A stretch of 64,000 bases of DNA from Pirellulales bacterium (GCA_022841705.1 JALHQZ010000001.1:1612001-1676000), one strand, 5' to 3'. Shown: positions 27,406 to 36,292, counted from the first letter of the stretch. The notes: generated from the sequence alone by a model not told the origin. Translations and numbers: made by a program.

Positions 27406-27759
27406 ATGAGCGCCCCGCGACGTATTCAGGTGAGCCAATCGGGCGGCGTGTCCGTGGTGACTTTTCGGGATTCGAAGATTATCGACGAGCTCGCGATTTC
27501 CGAGCTTGGCCAAGAACTGAACGCCTTGGTGGAAGTCGACGCCCGCAAGAAGATCGTGCTCAACTTCTCGAACGTCGAGTTCCTCTCTAGCGCGGCGCTC
27601 GGTAAGCTCATCGGCTTCGAGAAGAAGGTGAAGAACACTAAAGCGGAACTGATGCTCACGAACATCCGCCCCGAGATCTACGAAGTGTTCGCCATTACGA
27701 AGCTCACCAAGCTGTTCACCATCAAGGATGATGAAGCCGACGCACTGGCTGTGCTATGA
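27406..27759 (+). CDS. STAS-domain anti-anti-sigma factor
   Basis: A 117-residue STAS protein of the anti-sigma-factor antagonist type (RsbV/SpoIIAA-like). The sequence FSNVEFLSSAALGKLIGF carries the conserved serine stretch at which the partner kinase phosphorylates such proteins. Unphosphorylated it would bind the anti-sigma kinase and free the sigma factor. The ATG at 27406 follows GGGAG. The next gene downstream encodes a matching HATPase, so the two probably form a partner-switching pair; no sigma factor gene is adjacent. Confidence 0.88.
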   Translation: MSAPRRIQVSQSGGVSVVTFRDSKIIDELAISELGQELNALVEVDARKKIVLNFSNVEFLSSAALGKLIGFEKKVKNTKAELMLTNIRPEIYEVFAITKLTKLFTIKDDEADALAVL

Positions 27760-27884
27760 GCGAGAGAGGATCGGGATCAGGGGTTAGATGCTAGGGAAAT
27801 GTCTCTGGTAATCCGTCTCAATGGTTAAACGTTGACGCTCGATAGACTCATCGGCTTCTCTATCCTCTAGCCCCCATTCTCGTC

Positions 27885-28295
27885 TTGTCCACGTGGTCCA
27901 AGTCCGCCGTCCTGCCGAGTAAACTGGGCGCGCACTTGCCGCTGATGGAGGAGGTGCTCGCCGAGCTCGAGCGCCGCGGCTGGAACGGGCGTGACTATTT
28001 TGGCGTGCAGATGACGCTGGAAGAAGTGCTCACGAATGCCATCCGCCACGGCAACAAGTGCGATGAATGCAAGTGCGTGTCGGTCGAGTGCCGGGTCACC
28101 GACGACCGCTTCTGGCTGGAGGTGACCGACGAAGGTCCCGGTTTCCGCCCCGACCTCGTGGCCGACTGTACCGCCGACGAAAACCTGGAAAGCTGCGGAG
28201 GTCGGGGGATGCTGCTCATCAATGCGTACATGACGCATGTCAGCTTTAACGAGTCAGGAAACCGCATCACGCTGGAAAAAGTCCGCGGCATTTGA
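27885..28295 (+). CDS. RsbW-type serine kinase / anti-sigma ATPase
   Basis: A 136-residue GHKL ATPase with N box EEVLTNAIRHGN, G1 box VTDEGPGF and G2 box GGRGMLLI, which identify the HATPase_c_2 anti-sigma kinases. It should phosphorylate the STAS protein encoded just upstream and hold or release a sigma factor (or another target). The start is a TTG at 27885; no ATG fits. The upstream STAS gene ends 125 bases before it. Confidence 0.85.
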   Translation: MSTWSKSAVLPSKLGAHLPLMEEVLAELERRGWNGRDYFGVQMTLEEVLTNAIRHGNKCDECKCVSVECRVTDDRFWLEVTDEGPGFRPDLVADCTADENLESCGGRGMLLINAYMTHVSFNESGNRITLEKVRGI

Positions 28296-28489
28296 TGGAT
28301 TTCCATCACTTCGGCTCAAGCCGGATTGCAACCGCAATCTACTGTGCGCCAGAATGCGAACGGCGCTCGCGAAGTCGATGTGCATCGACTCGGGCCGTGC
28401 GCGGACGGCCGAACGGCGGTGTCATTTGGCCTGGTCGTGATCGCCAGCCCGCCACCCGAAAGGATTTCGATTTTTTTTTGCAATCGGAC

Positions 28490-28521
28490 TTGACTCCGTA
28501 CTATAGTACGGAGTCGATAAT
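28490..28521 (+). promoter_or_regulatory. MerR-type promoter/operator: 24-bp perfect palindrome in a 20-bp spacer
   Basis: A -35 box TTGACT (28490-28495) and a -10 box GATAAT (28516-28521) are 20 bases apart, the over-long spacer typical of MerR-family promoters. The spacer and flanking bases form an exact 24-bp palindrome, GACTCCGTAC-TATA-GTACGGAGTC (28492-28515), with the CCGTAC/GTACGG half-sites of mercury-type operators. It is the only promoter visible before the merR-like gene and its downstream partner, so autoregulation is likely. Confidence 0.9.
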
Positions 28522-28541
28522 GGAGAACAAGGAACCTCACC

Positions 28542-28940
28542 ATGGAACGCAGAACTATCGGAAAGCTTGCCGACGAGGCCGGCGTGGGCGTGGAGACGGT
28601 GCGGTTTTACGAGCGTAGCGGACTTGTGCAGCAGCCGCAAAAACTGTCCGGATTTCGCGAGTATCCGGCGGACACCGTCGAGCGGATTCGCTTCATCAAA
28701 CGGGCCCAGCAACTGGGATTCTCGCTGACCGAGATCCGGGAATTGATCGGCCTGAATGGTTGTCACAATGGCTCCCGGGCAGAGGTGAAGCAGCTCACTG
28801 GCAAAAAGCTGCAGGAGATTCGTCAGAAAATCGAGGATCTCGAGCGATTGGAGTCAACTCTGCGCGAGTTGTTCGACCGGTGCAATGGCCGCGGCTCGCT
28901 GTCCGGGTGCCCGATTATTGAATCAATTGTTCAGCGTTAG
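28542..28940 (+). CDS. MerR-family heavy-metal-responsive regulator
   Basis: A 132-residue activator with an N-terminal winged helix-turn-helix (TIGKLADEAGVGVETVRFYE) and a dimerisation coiled coil. It has three cysteines, Cys74, Cys114 and Cys123 (GCH...RCN...GCP). Their layout resembles the three mercury ligands of MerR (82, 117, 126), with the same spacing of 9 between the last two. This favours Hg(II), although lead or other soft metals are possible. The operator just upstream is a perfect MerR-type palindrome. The next gene, 29 bases on, encodes a metal-binding membrane protein and is presumably the target. Confidence 0.88.
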   Translation: MERRTIGKLADEAGVGVETVRFYERSGLVQQPQKLSGFREYPADTVERIRFIKRAQQLGFSLTEIRELIGLNGCHNGSRAEVKQLTGKKLQEIRQKIEDLERLESTLRELFDRCNGRGSLSGCPIIESIVQR

Positions 28941-28969
28941 CACACAAAAATTCGAATCAGGAGCGAATC

Positions 28970-29746
28970 ATGTCCCCCTCAATCCAAACGAGCTCGTTCG
29001 CGGAAGTTTCCGTGCGAACCAATTTGCGTTGCCAAGCTTGCCTGGAGAAGATCAAACCGGTGCTCGATGGAGTACCAGAGATCAAAACCTGGAGCGTGGA
29101 TCTGTCGGATCCACGAAAAATCATCACTGCTCACGTTGCATCTTCCCAGCCGTACGATGTCCTGCAAAACGCTCTCCAGCTAGCGGGGTACTCGGCTGAA
29201 CCGCTCGAAGGGATCTCGCCCTCCCCTTCGGCGCCAGCCGCAATCGCGATCGAGTCTCACCAGAAAACGGGACTGGTCACTTACAAGCCCTTGTTCTTGG
29301 TGGTGAGCTACGTGTTGGGGTTCGCGGCGCTCATGTGCTGGGCGACCGGGGAGCCGACGGTCCGCGCGTTCATGCGGTACTTCATGGGGGGATTCTTCCT
29401 TGGTTTTGCCTTCTTCAAACTCCTGGATGTCTCCGCCTTCGCTGATGCTTTCTCCACGTACGATTTCGTCGCCAAACGAACTCGGGTCTACGCGCTAGCT
29501 TATCCCTTCATCGAACTCGGGCTGGGGATCGCTTACGTGCTGGGGAAGCAACTTGCAGTCGTTAATCTGCTGACGGCGCTCGTGATGGCGGTCGGCCTCG
29601 TAGGAGTTGTGAAAGCGGTTGCCAAGAAGCAAGCGATTCAATGCGCCTGCCTGGGCACGGTGTTTAATTTACCAATGTCGGTCGTGACCATTGTGGAAAA
29701 TAGCGCAATGCTGACGATGGCGCTGCTCGACATCGTGTTGATGTAG
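28970..29746 (+). CDS. HMA domain fused to MauE-like membrane protein (candidate metal transporter)
   Basis: A 258-residue protein. Residues about 10-70 form a heavy-metal-associated (HMA) domain with the metal-binding CxxC at Cys21-Cys24 (LRCQACLEKI). A linker precedes about four hydrophobic helices (residues 100-258). The last part has a Cys-x-Cys (Cys225, Cys227 in QCACLGTVF) and a VENSAML block as in MauE/DoxX-type membrane proteins. AGGAG sits before the ATG. With a MerR-type regulator upstream, the simplest role is binding and moving a thiophilic metal across the membrane, a possible alternative to MerT/MerP. That role is inferred. Confidence 0.78.
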   Translation: MSPSIQTSSFAEVSVRTNLRCQACLEKIKPVLDGVPEIKTWSVDLSDPRKIITAHVASSQPYDVLQNALQLAGYSAEPLEGISPSPSAPAAIAIESHQKTGLVTYKPLFLVVSYVLGFAALMCWATGEPTVRAFMRYFMGGFFLGFAFFKLLDVSAFADAFSTYDFVAKRTRVYALAYPFIELGLGIAYVLGKQLAVVNLLTALVMAVGLVGVVKAVAKKQAIQCACLGTVFNLPMSVVTIVENSAMLTMALLDIVLM

Positions 29747-29885
29747 TTGCGTTGTCAATGGCCAAGCAACCAGCCTGAGGCGTTGGGCAACGCGCCACCC
29801 GATGCACCGGTCAACGATTTTCCATCGCTAAGTTTCTCGTAGCTGCCCGGCCGTTTACGATGGGTCGACCGGCGTTGGAGGCCGG

Positions 29886-32800
29886 CTATTCCTGGGGTTT
29901 CACACCGCTGGGGAACGCGAACTTATACGAGCCGGAGCCGACGGTCGCGATCACCTTGCCATCTTTCTCTACCACCTCCGAGACGCCGATGACTTCGGCC
30001 AAGCTGCGGTCGGATTCGGTCACTTCGCTCGCCTTGGGGGTGGGTAAGCGCAACTCGGCGGTCGAGTTAGCGGGGATCGTGATTTCAAACTGGCGGTTCT
30101 CGCCGGAGATGTTCCAGCTCGTCACGATCGGTCCGCGGATACTATCGTATCTCACCGTCGCGTACTGGAGTGCAGGATCGAAATGTGGTTCGATCAGGAA
30201 ATGTTCGTACCCCGGTTTGTCGCGCCGGATGCCACCGATGTTTTCGACCATAAACTGGTAGACGGCGCCAAACGAGTAGTGCGCGAAACTGTTCATGCCG
30301 GGATCACCGAAACCTTGCTCGGGTGTCCAACCGTTCCAGCGCTCCCAGATGCTGGTGGCTCCATGCTTGATGGAGAATAGCCAAGATGGAAACGTGTCTT
30401 GGTGCAGCAGTTTGTAGGCGACATCGTGCCGACCGATTTTGGCGAGCACCAGCATCAAATCCTTGGTTCCAACGAAGCCCGTTGAGAGATGATTTCCGCG
30501 CGCTTCAACATCGCCGACCAAATACTCGGCTGCTAGTTTCTGGCGTTCGGCGTCTAGTAAATCGCAGCCGAGCGCAAGCACGTAGCCACACTGGGTGTCG
30601 CCCTCGATGCGGCCATCGGGTTTGACAAACTTCTGGTTGAACGCCGCTTTGACTCGTGCAAATAAGTCGTTGTAGTTCTTTGCGTCGGAGGAGTTGCCAA
30701 GTGCTTCGGCGGCGCGGGCGAGCAGCTTGGTTGAGAGTGCGTAGTAAGCCGTGTAGATGACGGGCGTCGGCGTTTCGGCATTGATGTTGAGCCAGTCGCC
30801 GAAGCAGTGAAACTTTTGCGGCGGCAGCACGCCGTTCACGCTGCGTCGCCGGCAGAACTCAACAAACTTTTTCATCGAGGGATACTGCCGCGCGAGAAGC
30901 CGCTTGTCGCCATAGACTTCGTACGTCGTCCAGGGGCAAATCACGCCGGCGTCCGCCCAGGCGGGACCGCCATCGTCACCAGCAACCTTGAGCGGCGCGA
31001 CCATCGGGAATTGGCCATCAGCGCGCTGCGCGTCAGCAAGGTCAACCAGCCACTTGTTGAAGAACGCTTGCACATCGCAGTTGAGCGCCGCGGTCGCAAT
31101 ATAGACTTGGGCGTCACCGGTCCAACCGAGCCGTTCATCGCGCTGCGGGCAGTCCGTGGGGATATCGATGAAGTTGGCGCGCTGCGTCCAAAAGATATTC
31201 TTGTGCAGCCGATTGAGCTGGCTGTCGGACGAACTAAACTTGCTGGCCACCGGCGTATCGCTGCTGAGCGCGAGGCCCACGATGTCTGAATCTTTCGGCG
31301 CGTTCTTCAATCCGCGAATTTCAACATACTGAAACCCGTGGAAAGTGAACCGCGGGCTCCACTCTTCCAGCCCGGCGCCTTTGCAGATGTAGGCGTCGGT
31401 ACACTGGGCGCCACGCAAGTTGGTTACATACACCGTGCCATCAGGATTCAGTCGCTCCGCGTAGCGGAAGGTGATTTTGGTCCCCTCCGTGCCGCGTACT
31501 TTTGCGCGAATCACGCCGGCGAAGTTTTGGCCTAAATCCGCAACGAAGATGCCGGGGCGTGGTTCGGTGATCTTCACCGGCTGAAACTTTTCCACCACCC
31601 GCACCGGCGGACCGGGATGCCACTGCAGTTGCGGCGAGACTTCTGCGCCGGCGCTCACTGCTTGCCACTTGGCGTCATCGTACTCGGCTGAGGACCACTT
31701 GGGATCGGCAAGCCGGGCGTCGTACGTTTCACCATGCAGCAAATCAGCTCGCAAAACGGGCCCGGCAGCGGCTTTCCAATCGCCGCTAGTGGTGATGACT
31801 TGCGTGGCTCCATCTTCAAATTCCAGCACCAATTGACCGGCGAAGCGCGGACGCTTGCCGTAGTAATCGCGCGCTCCGGCAAATCCGATGTGGCCGCTAT
31901 ACCAGCCATCTGCGAGCACGGCCCCCCATGCATTCGCGCCACTGGTCAGCAGCTTCGTCACATCGTAAGCGCGGTAGTAAACGCGTTTGGAGTAGTCGGT
32001 CCAGCCTGAAGGAAAATAATCATCGGTGACGCGCTGATTGTTGAGCCACAGTTCCACATCGCCGAGTGCTGCGCTGTAGAGCGTGGCGCGGCGGACAGCC
32101 TTCGGCAGCTCGAACGTCTTTCGCAGCCGGACGGCTGGCGGAGTGAGCGGTATGGCAGGACCAGCGGGGCCCCAGGGATCGAGATTGTGCGAACCAATCA
32201 CTTTGCAGGGGACGGGCTTACTATCGGCGCCGGTGACCTGCCAGCCCTCGCTCGTTGCGAGATTAACCGTCTCTTTGGCGCCGCGCTGTTCGATACGCAC
32301 TTGGGCGATGAGTCCGGTTGGGCCGGGCGATGAATTGTTCACAACAAAGCGAAGATCGTTCTTGCCCGCTTGTAGCAGGTGGGTAATGTCCACCACGGTG
32401 GGCTCGCCCACTGCATGGCGCGCCTCCAAGCCATTGACGTAGAGGTCGGCGGAATCATCGGCGCGATATGTGACCAGCGCCTCGGTGACCGGAACCTTGG
32501 ATAGCTCAACACTTGCCGTGTACTCGCGCTTGCCGGCCGGTGCTTGTTGCGAGGGGACGTCGCTCGGGCCGATCCACTTGGCTTCGGTCAGGTCAGCCGG
32601 GGGGCGCGTATCGGTGCGCAGTTCGTCAGCGCCGATCCAGGTCGCGGTCCAAGCACTCGGCGAAAGCAGGCCGACGCTCCAAGTTGCCGCAGGACTCCAG
32701 ACGCTCGCGACATCGGCGCGATCCCAGACTTTCACTTTCCAGTAACAAAGTTGGTGGTTCTCCAGCGCGCGGCCGGCGTAGGTGATGCCGTAGGTGGCGC

Positions 32801-33077
32801 TCGAGGCGACTTTGCCGGAATCCCATAAGTCGCCCTGATCGGCGAACAGCTTCTCAGCGCTCGAGGAGACGATGACTTGGTAGGCGGACTGCTGCTGGTT
32901 CCGCTGCGAAGAAGTGACTTGCCAACTGAGCTCGGGCTGTGCGAGGCCGACGCCAAGGGGTTCGACCAGGTGCTCGCAGCGCAGAGCTGTGGGCGCTAAT
33001 TCGGCGTGCGTGGCGGAGGTGGTCAGCAGCCAGACGAGGAGCACTCCGGCGTGGAGTGATGCAGAAAAGAGTCTCAT
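29886..33077 (-). CDS. Alpha-L-rhamnosidase, GH78
   Basis: A 1063-residue secreted enzyme with a signal peptide at residues about 1-25. The PQRDERLGWTGDAQVY block at about residue 642 is the signature of GH78 alpha-L-rhamnosidases, within the (alpha/alpha)6 catalytic domain. Before it are beta-sandwich domains (FELPKAVRRATLY and similar), and after it a C-terminal beta domain. It should cleave terminal alpha-L-rhamnose from plant, algal or bacterial polysaccharides or flavonoids, and is probably periplasmic or surface located. It is a monocistronic gene. Confidence 0.93.
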   Translation of the reverse strand: MRLFSASLHAGVLLVWLLTTSATHAELAPTALRCEHLVEPLGVGLAQPELSWQVTSSQRNQQQSAYQVIVSSSAEKLFADQGDLWDSGKVASSATYGITYAGRALENHQLCYWKVKVWDRADVASVWSPAATWSVGLLSPSAWTATWIGADELRTDTRPPADLTEAKWIGPSDVPSQQAPAGKREYTASVELSKVPVTEALVTYRADDSADLYVNGLEARHAVGEPTVVDITHLLQAGKNDLRFVVNNSSPGPTGLIAQVRIEQRGAKETVNLATSEGWQVTGADSKPVPCKVIGSHNLDPWGPAGPAIPLTPPAVRLRKTFELPKAVRRATLYSAALGDVELWLNNQRVTDDYFPSGWTDYSKRVYYRAYDVTKLLTSGANAWGAVLADGWYSGHIGFAGARDYYGKRPRFAGQLVLEFEDGATQVITTSGDWKAAAGPVLRADLLHGETYDARLADPKWSSAEYDDAKWQAVSAGAEVSPQLQWHPGPPVRVVEKFQPVKITEPRPGIFVADLGQNFAGVIRAKVRGTEGTKITFRYAERLNPDGTVYVTNLRGAQCTDAYICKGAGLEEWSPRFTFHGFQYVEIRGLKNAPKDSDIVGLALSSDTPVASKFSSSDSQLNRLHKNIFWTQRANFIDIPTDCPQRDERLGWTGDAQVYIATAALNCDVQAFFNKWLVDLADAQRADGQFPMVAPLKVAGDDGGPAWADAGVICPWTTYEVYGDKRLLARQYPSMKKFVEFCRRRSVNGVLPPQKFHCFGDWLNINAETPTPVIYTAYYALSTKLLARAAEALGNSSDAKNYNDLFARVKAAFNQKFVKPDGRIEGDTQCGYVLALGCDLLDAERQKLAAEYLVGDVEARGNHLSTGFVGTKDLMLVLAKIGRHDVAYKLLHQDTFPSWLFSIKHGATSIWERWNGWTPEQGFGDPGMNSFAHYSFGAVYQFMVENIGGIRRDKPGYEHFLIEPHFDPALQYATVRYDSIRGPIVTSWNISGENRQFEITIPANSTAELRLPTPKASEVTESDRSLAEVIGVSEVVEKDGKVIATVGSGSYKFAFPSGVKPQE

Positions 33078-33183
33078 TGAAATCGCGGCGCCCCGGGAGC
33101 TTGGTGAAGCTGGTTACGTCGAGTAGGTACTCTACGCAACAACTTAGCCGAAGGGCGCAGCGATTTCTAGGATTTACGAGCCT

Positions 33184-33208
33184 TTGTAAGATGGGCTTTA
33201 AGCCCGTC
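33184..33208. repeat. Single arm related to the 36181 repeat
   Basis: These 25 bases (TTGTAAGATGGGCTTTAAGC then CCGTC) resemble one arm of the inverted repeat at 36181-36269, differing at three positions (one A/C and a TA/CC pair). No second arm is seen nearby, so it is a solo or half element in the 181-base gap upstream of the rhamnosidase. Confidence 0.6.
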
Positions 33209-33258
33209 TGGCAGCGGGTCTCTCATTCAAGACGCACCTGAAAAGCCAGTCGTGCATG

Positions 33259-34275
33259 TCAGGCCAACAGCGTTTCTAGCCGCAATTCTTCGGCCAAACC
33301 TCGGAGTTGTGCAAACGCCCGATTAGCGAGTTGGCGGACCCGTTCTTTGCTGATGCCTAATTCTTTGCCGAGCCGGCTGTAAGAGGCTTTGGCGCCCGTC
33401 TTGGCCCCCGGGTTGGCCATGCCAAATCGGGCTTCGACGATGCGGCGCTCCCGCTCGTCCAGTTGGCCGAGCATCTGCTGGACGGAGGTTTCTAACTGGC
33501 GGAGATTCGCTTCGCCCAGCCGCGGCTCGGACGGTTCGCTCTGGGGACAAGCGTCGAGCAGTTCTCCGGCGCCGGTGTTGAAACGTTGGCGATTCTTTTT
33601 GCTCCCCATCACCATGCGGTACAAATCGCGGCGGACGGCACAGGTGGCGTAGGTGCTGAACCGATAGCCACGGTCGAAATCGAATTTTTCAACCGCGTGC
33701 ATGAGGGAGGCGAGGCCTTGGCTCAGCAAGTCATCGAAACTGTTCTTGGTGTCGGCGAACTTGCGGGCAATCGACATCACGAGCCGAGTGTTAGCTTCGA
33801 TCAGGTAGTTGCGAATTCGCTCTGCCCGCCCGATCAGGTCGCGAACTTCAGCCACTTCCGCGCCGGTCGAGGTTTCTTCGGAGAGCCGCGAACGAAGATT
33901 TTGTGCCCGGTATTTGAGGTAATTCATCCGGCAAAACAGCAGTTGCTCTTCTTCCGGACTCAGTAGTGGGGTCGCACACATCCGGGCTAAGTGAGGTGGC
34001 AAGCTGGTGCTTCCCGCAGGGGCCGAGCTGTTGCGCTCTTCGATCGCTGCGAGTAAAGGGGGCAGACCATCGGCGTACAGTTCACGGCGGGTTTGGAAGG
34101 CGGAATTCGGCACGAGCGACAGTTCGACCCCCAGGAGGGCTTTGATTTCTTGGACTAAAGCGTGATTTTTGCGATGGACAGGGCGGGACTTCGACGCGGA
34201 AGACTTACGACGGGCGAGGGTTGCGGTAGCCATAGCAAGGCCTTGGGGGGAAGTGAAATCGTTCAAAACGTTCAT
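33259..34275 (-). CDS. Sigma-70 family RNA polymerase sigma factor
   Basis: A sigma factor of about 338 residues with region 2 (LIEANTRLVMSIARKFA, LLSQGLASLMHAVEKFDFDR, FSTYATCAVRRDLYRMVMGS) and region 4 (RIVEARFGM..., then SYSRLGKELGISKERVRQL as the helix-turn-helix). Region 1.1 is absent, so it is a group 2/3-like factor. The ATG at 34275 follows GGGGACGAA; a second ATG at 34233 (MATATLAR) is also possible. Repeated CGTTCAAAACGTTC motifs lie at and above the start. Its target promoters are unknown. Confidence 0.85.
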   Translation of the reverse strand: MNVLNDFTSPQGLAMATATLARRKSSASKSRPVHRKNHALVQEIKALLGVELSLVPNSAFQTRRELYADGLPPLLAAIEERNSSAPAGSTSLPPHLARMCATPLLSPEEEQLLFCRMNYLKYRAQNLRSRLSEETSTGAEVAEVRDLIGRAERIRNYLIEANTRLVMSIARKFADTKNSFDDLLSQGLASLMHAVEKFDFDRGYRFSTYATCAVRRDLYRMVMGSKKNRQRFNTGAGELLDACPQSEPSEPRLGEANLRQLETSVQQMLGQLDERERRIVEARFGMANPGAKTGAKASYSRLGKELGISKERVRQLANRAFAQLRGLAEELRLETLLA

Positions 34276-34341
34276 TTCGTCCCCAATCCTACGCAAGCAT
34301 CGGCCCCTTTGGAAGTAGAAAAACGTTCAAAACGTTCATTT
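34258..34341 (-). promoter_or_regulatory. Paired CGTTC-AAAA-CGTTC repeats at the sigma-factor start
   Basis: The same CGTTCAAAACGTTCATTT sequence occurs at about 34260-34277 and again at about 34324-34341, 64 bases apart. The first copy overlaps the ATG at 34275 and the second lies upstream of it. They could be regulatory sites or a duplicated start region. Confidence 0.5.
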
Positions 34342-34434
34342 TTCTGAAAAAAGTTGCGGTTTGTCCCCTATCGAAGCGGATTAGCCAGCGGAGTGCCGCC
34401 ACAGACTTTCTATCTTCCCCAACTTGCCGGTGAA

Positions 34435-35223
34435 TCAGACGCCGCTTTCATGCCAGCCCGCCAGCAGGTGTCGGCTGAGGGCGTGGACGGCGAAGTAGCT
34501 GGCAATGCCGGTGCCCGAAATCAGAGCGAGGGCGGCGAAGGTACGATCGGCGTCGCTGCGGAACTGGCCCTCGAAGACCAGCGTGGCGAGGCCGGGGGCC
34601 TCGGTGGCGGCGCCGGTTACGAACTCCGCGACCACGGCACCGACCAAGCTGAGATTCACGGCAACTTTCAGCCCGGCCAGGAAGTAGGGGAGCGCCGAAG
34701 GAACGAGGAGCAGGCGTAACCGTTGCCAGCGTGTGGCGCCGTAGAGCGTGAAGAGATCTCGCAGCCCCGGCGCGCTGCTCCGCAGGCCGAGCGTGGTTCC
34801 GGAAAGAATCGGAAAGAAGGCCACGATCAGCGCGCAAAGGAGTGTCACAATCCATGGCGTGCCGATCCATACGAGGAGCAGCGGCGCGAGCGCGAGGAGC
34901 GGCGTGACTTGCAGCACAACCGCGTAGGGGAACAGGCTCAGCTCCAGCCAGCGTGACGAGGCGAATACTGCGGCCAAAGCGACGCCGCCGATAATCGCGA
35001 TCGCCAGCGCCGCGAGCATCGTCCGCACTGTCACCAACCACGCTGAAGCCAGCGCGGCGCGTTCCGTGAACAGCGTGCGGGCGATCGCCGAGGGCGCCGG
35101 CAACAGGAAGGCCGGAATGTCGCCGAATCGGCAAGCAGCTTCCCAGCCGGCGAGCACCAGCACGCCGACGGCGAGCGGCGCCACGGTAGAGAGCCAGTTC
35201 GAGTTATTGTTCGTTGGGTTCAT
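34435..35223 (-). CDS. ABC transporter permease (SsuC/TauC type)
   Basis: A 262-residue inner-membrane protein with about six hydrophobic helices and the cytoplasmic coupling loop (LFTLYGATRWQRLRLLLVPS) typical of permeases for sulfonate, nitrate, taurine and pyrimidine-precursor uptake. It lies downstream of the ATPase gene on the same strand, 67 bases away, so the two form one unit. No substrate-binding protein gene is adjacent. Confidence 0.85.
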   Translation of the reverse strand: MNPTNNNSNWLSTVAPLAVGVLVLAGWEAACRFGDIPAFLLPAPSAIARTLFTERAALASAWLVTVRTMLAALAIAIIGGVALAAVFASSRWLELSLFPYAVVLQVTPLLALAPLLLVWIGTPWIVTLLCALIVAFFPILSGTTLGLRSSAPGLRDLFTLYGATRWQRLRLLLVPSALPYFLAGLKVAVNLSLVGAVVAEFVTGAATEAPGLATLVFEGQFRSDADRTFAALALISGTGIASYFAVHALSRHLLAGWHESGV

Positions 35224-35290
35224 TCCTTCCGATCGTCACGATTCTTGGGCGCCACTGTCCGGCTTGTCCGGTAGTGGCGCCCGAATGTCG

Positions 35291-36070
35291 TTATGCGACT
35301 TGCTCTTTCTCCATCACTCGCTGCAACTCGTTTGAGACTCGGCCACAAAGCTGGGCGTACTCGCTGGTGAGCCGCAGCGTGTCGGTCCGGGGCTGCGGCA
35401 GATCGATCGCCAGCTGCGTGGCGATGCGTCCTGGCCGCGGTGACATCACCGCCACGCGGTCCGACAGGAAGACCGATTCGTACACGCTGTGAGTGACGAA
35501 TATGATCGTCCAGCGTTGTTCGGCCGCAAGGGTAAGCAGGTCGTGATTGAGTGCCGTGCGGGTGATCTCATCGAGCGCGGCGAACGGTTCGTCGAGCAGC
35601 AGGAGCTGTGGTTGCGAAACAATCGCGCGGGCCAGTGAAACGCGCATCTTCATCCCGCCAGAAAGTTCACGCGGATAATTGGTCGCAAAAGCGCCGAGGC
35701 CAACGCGCTCGAGCGCGGCCTCAACCACACTTCGCCACTGGGCATGTCGCCCCGCAAGTCGGAGCGGCAAGCGAACATTTTCGGCTACCGTGGCCCAGGG
35801 CATGAGGTTTGGTTCTTGGAACACAAAGCCCAGCGGTGGACGGCGGTTGGTGGCGTAAGGCCACTCGACGGCGCCGCGAGTGGGGGCATCAAGCCCAGCG
35901 ATCAGTCGCAAGAGCGTGCTTTTGCCGCAGCCGGAAGGGCCGAGCAAACTGAGGAACTCGCCCGGGGCAACGGACAGCGAGACATCTTCGATCGCGACGA
36001 GGCCAGAGGCGAACTGCTTGGAAACATTCTCGAGCGCGAGGAGCGGTGCGTTGGTGCCGGTGGGTTCCAT
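35291..36070 (-). CDS. ABC transporter ATP-binding protein (SsuB/TauB type)
   Basis: A 259-residue ATPase with Walker A LLGPSGCGKSTLLR, Q-loop FVFQEPNLMPW, signature LSGGMKMRVSLARA, Walker B LLLLDEPFAALD and the H-loop FVTHSV. It belongs to the nitrate/sulfonate/taurine class. The ATG at 36070 was chosen because the family begins there; upstream in-frame codons run through an inverted repeat. It is the first gene of the pair with the permease. Confidence 0.9.
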   Translation of the reverse strand: MEPTGTNAPLLALENVSKQFASGLVAIEDVSLSVAPGEFLSLLGPSGCGKSTLLRLIAGLDAPTRGAVEWPYATNRRPPLGFVFQEPNLMPWATVAENVRLPLRLAGRHAQWRSVVEAALERVGLGAFATNYPRELSGGMKMRVSLARAIVSQPQLLLLDEPFAALDEITRTALNHDLLTLAAEQRWTIIFVTHSVYESVFLSDRVAVMSPRPGRIATQLAIDLPQPRTDTLRLTSEYAQLCGRVSNELQRVMEKEQVA

Positions 36071-36180
36071 GCTGTGTAAGCGTAATCGATGCAGTGATTC
36101 GGGGACAGTTTGCCGTTCCACCAAAACAGTGCAATCGGCTGGGTGGGAATACGGCGAGCCGCCTGTTATTCTAGACAGGC

Positions 36181-36269
36181 TTGTACGATGGGCTTCCAGC
36201 CCGTCGGGAACGAACTGTGTCCCCCCCTTCCGAGATTTATGGACGACGGGCTGAAAGCCCATCGTACAA
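36181..36269. repeat. Inverted repeat, 26-bp arms
   Basis: Arms at 36181-36206 and 36244-36269 are inverted with one mismatch; each arm is itself palindromic (GGGCT..AGCCC). It sits between the divergent ABC-transporter and MFS genes, just before the MFS start. Confidence 0.9.
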
Positions 36270-36292
36270 AGCCCCGAATTCAGATAAAGCCT

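Noticed and set aside
27760..27884. Inverted repeat between the STAS and kinase genes
   Set aside because: CTAG/GGGG-type similarity between the two ends is short and fuzzy; it may be an old decayed element but I cannot support it.
36110..36292. Longer N terminus for the MFS gene
   Set aside because: It would translate the inverted repeat at 36181-36269 and has no transporter-like sequence; the membrane part begins after the GTG at 36293.
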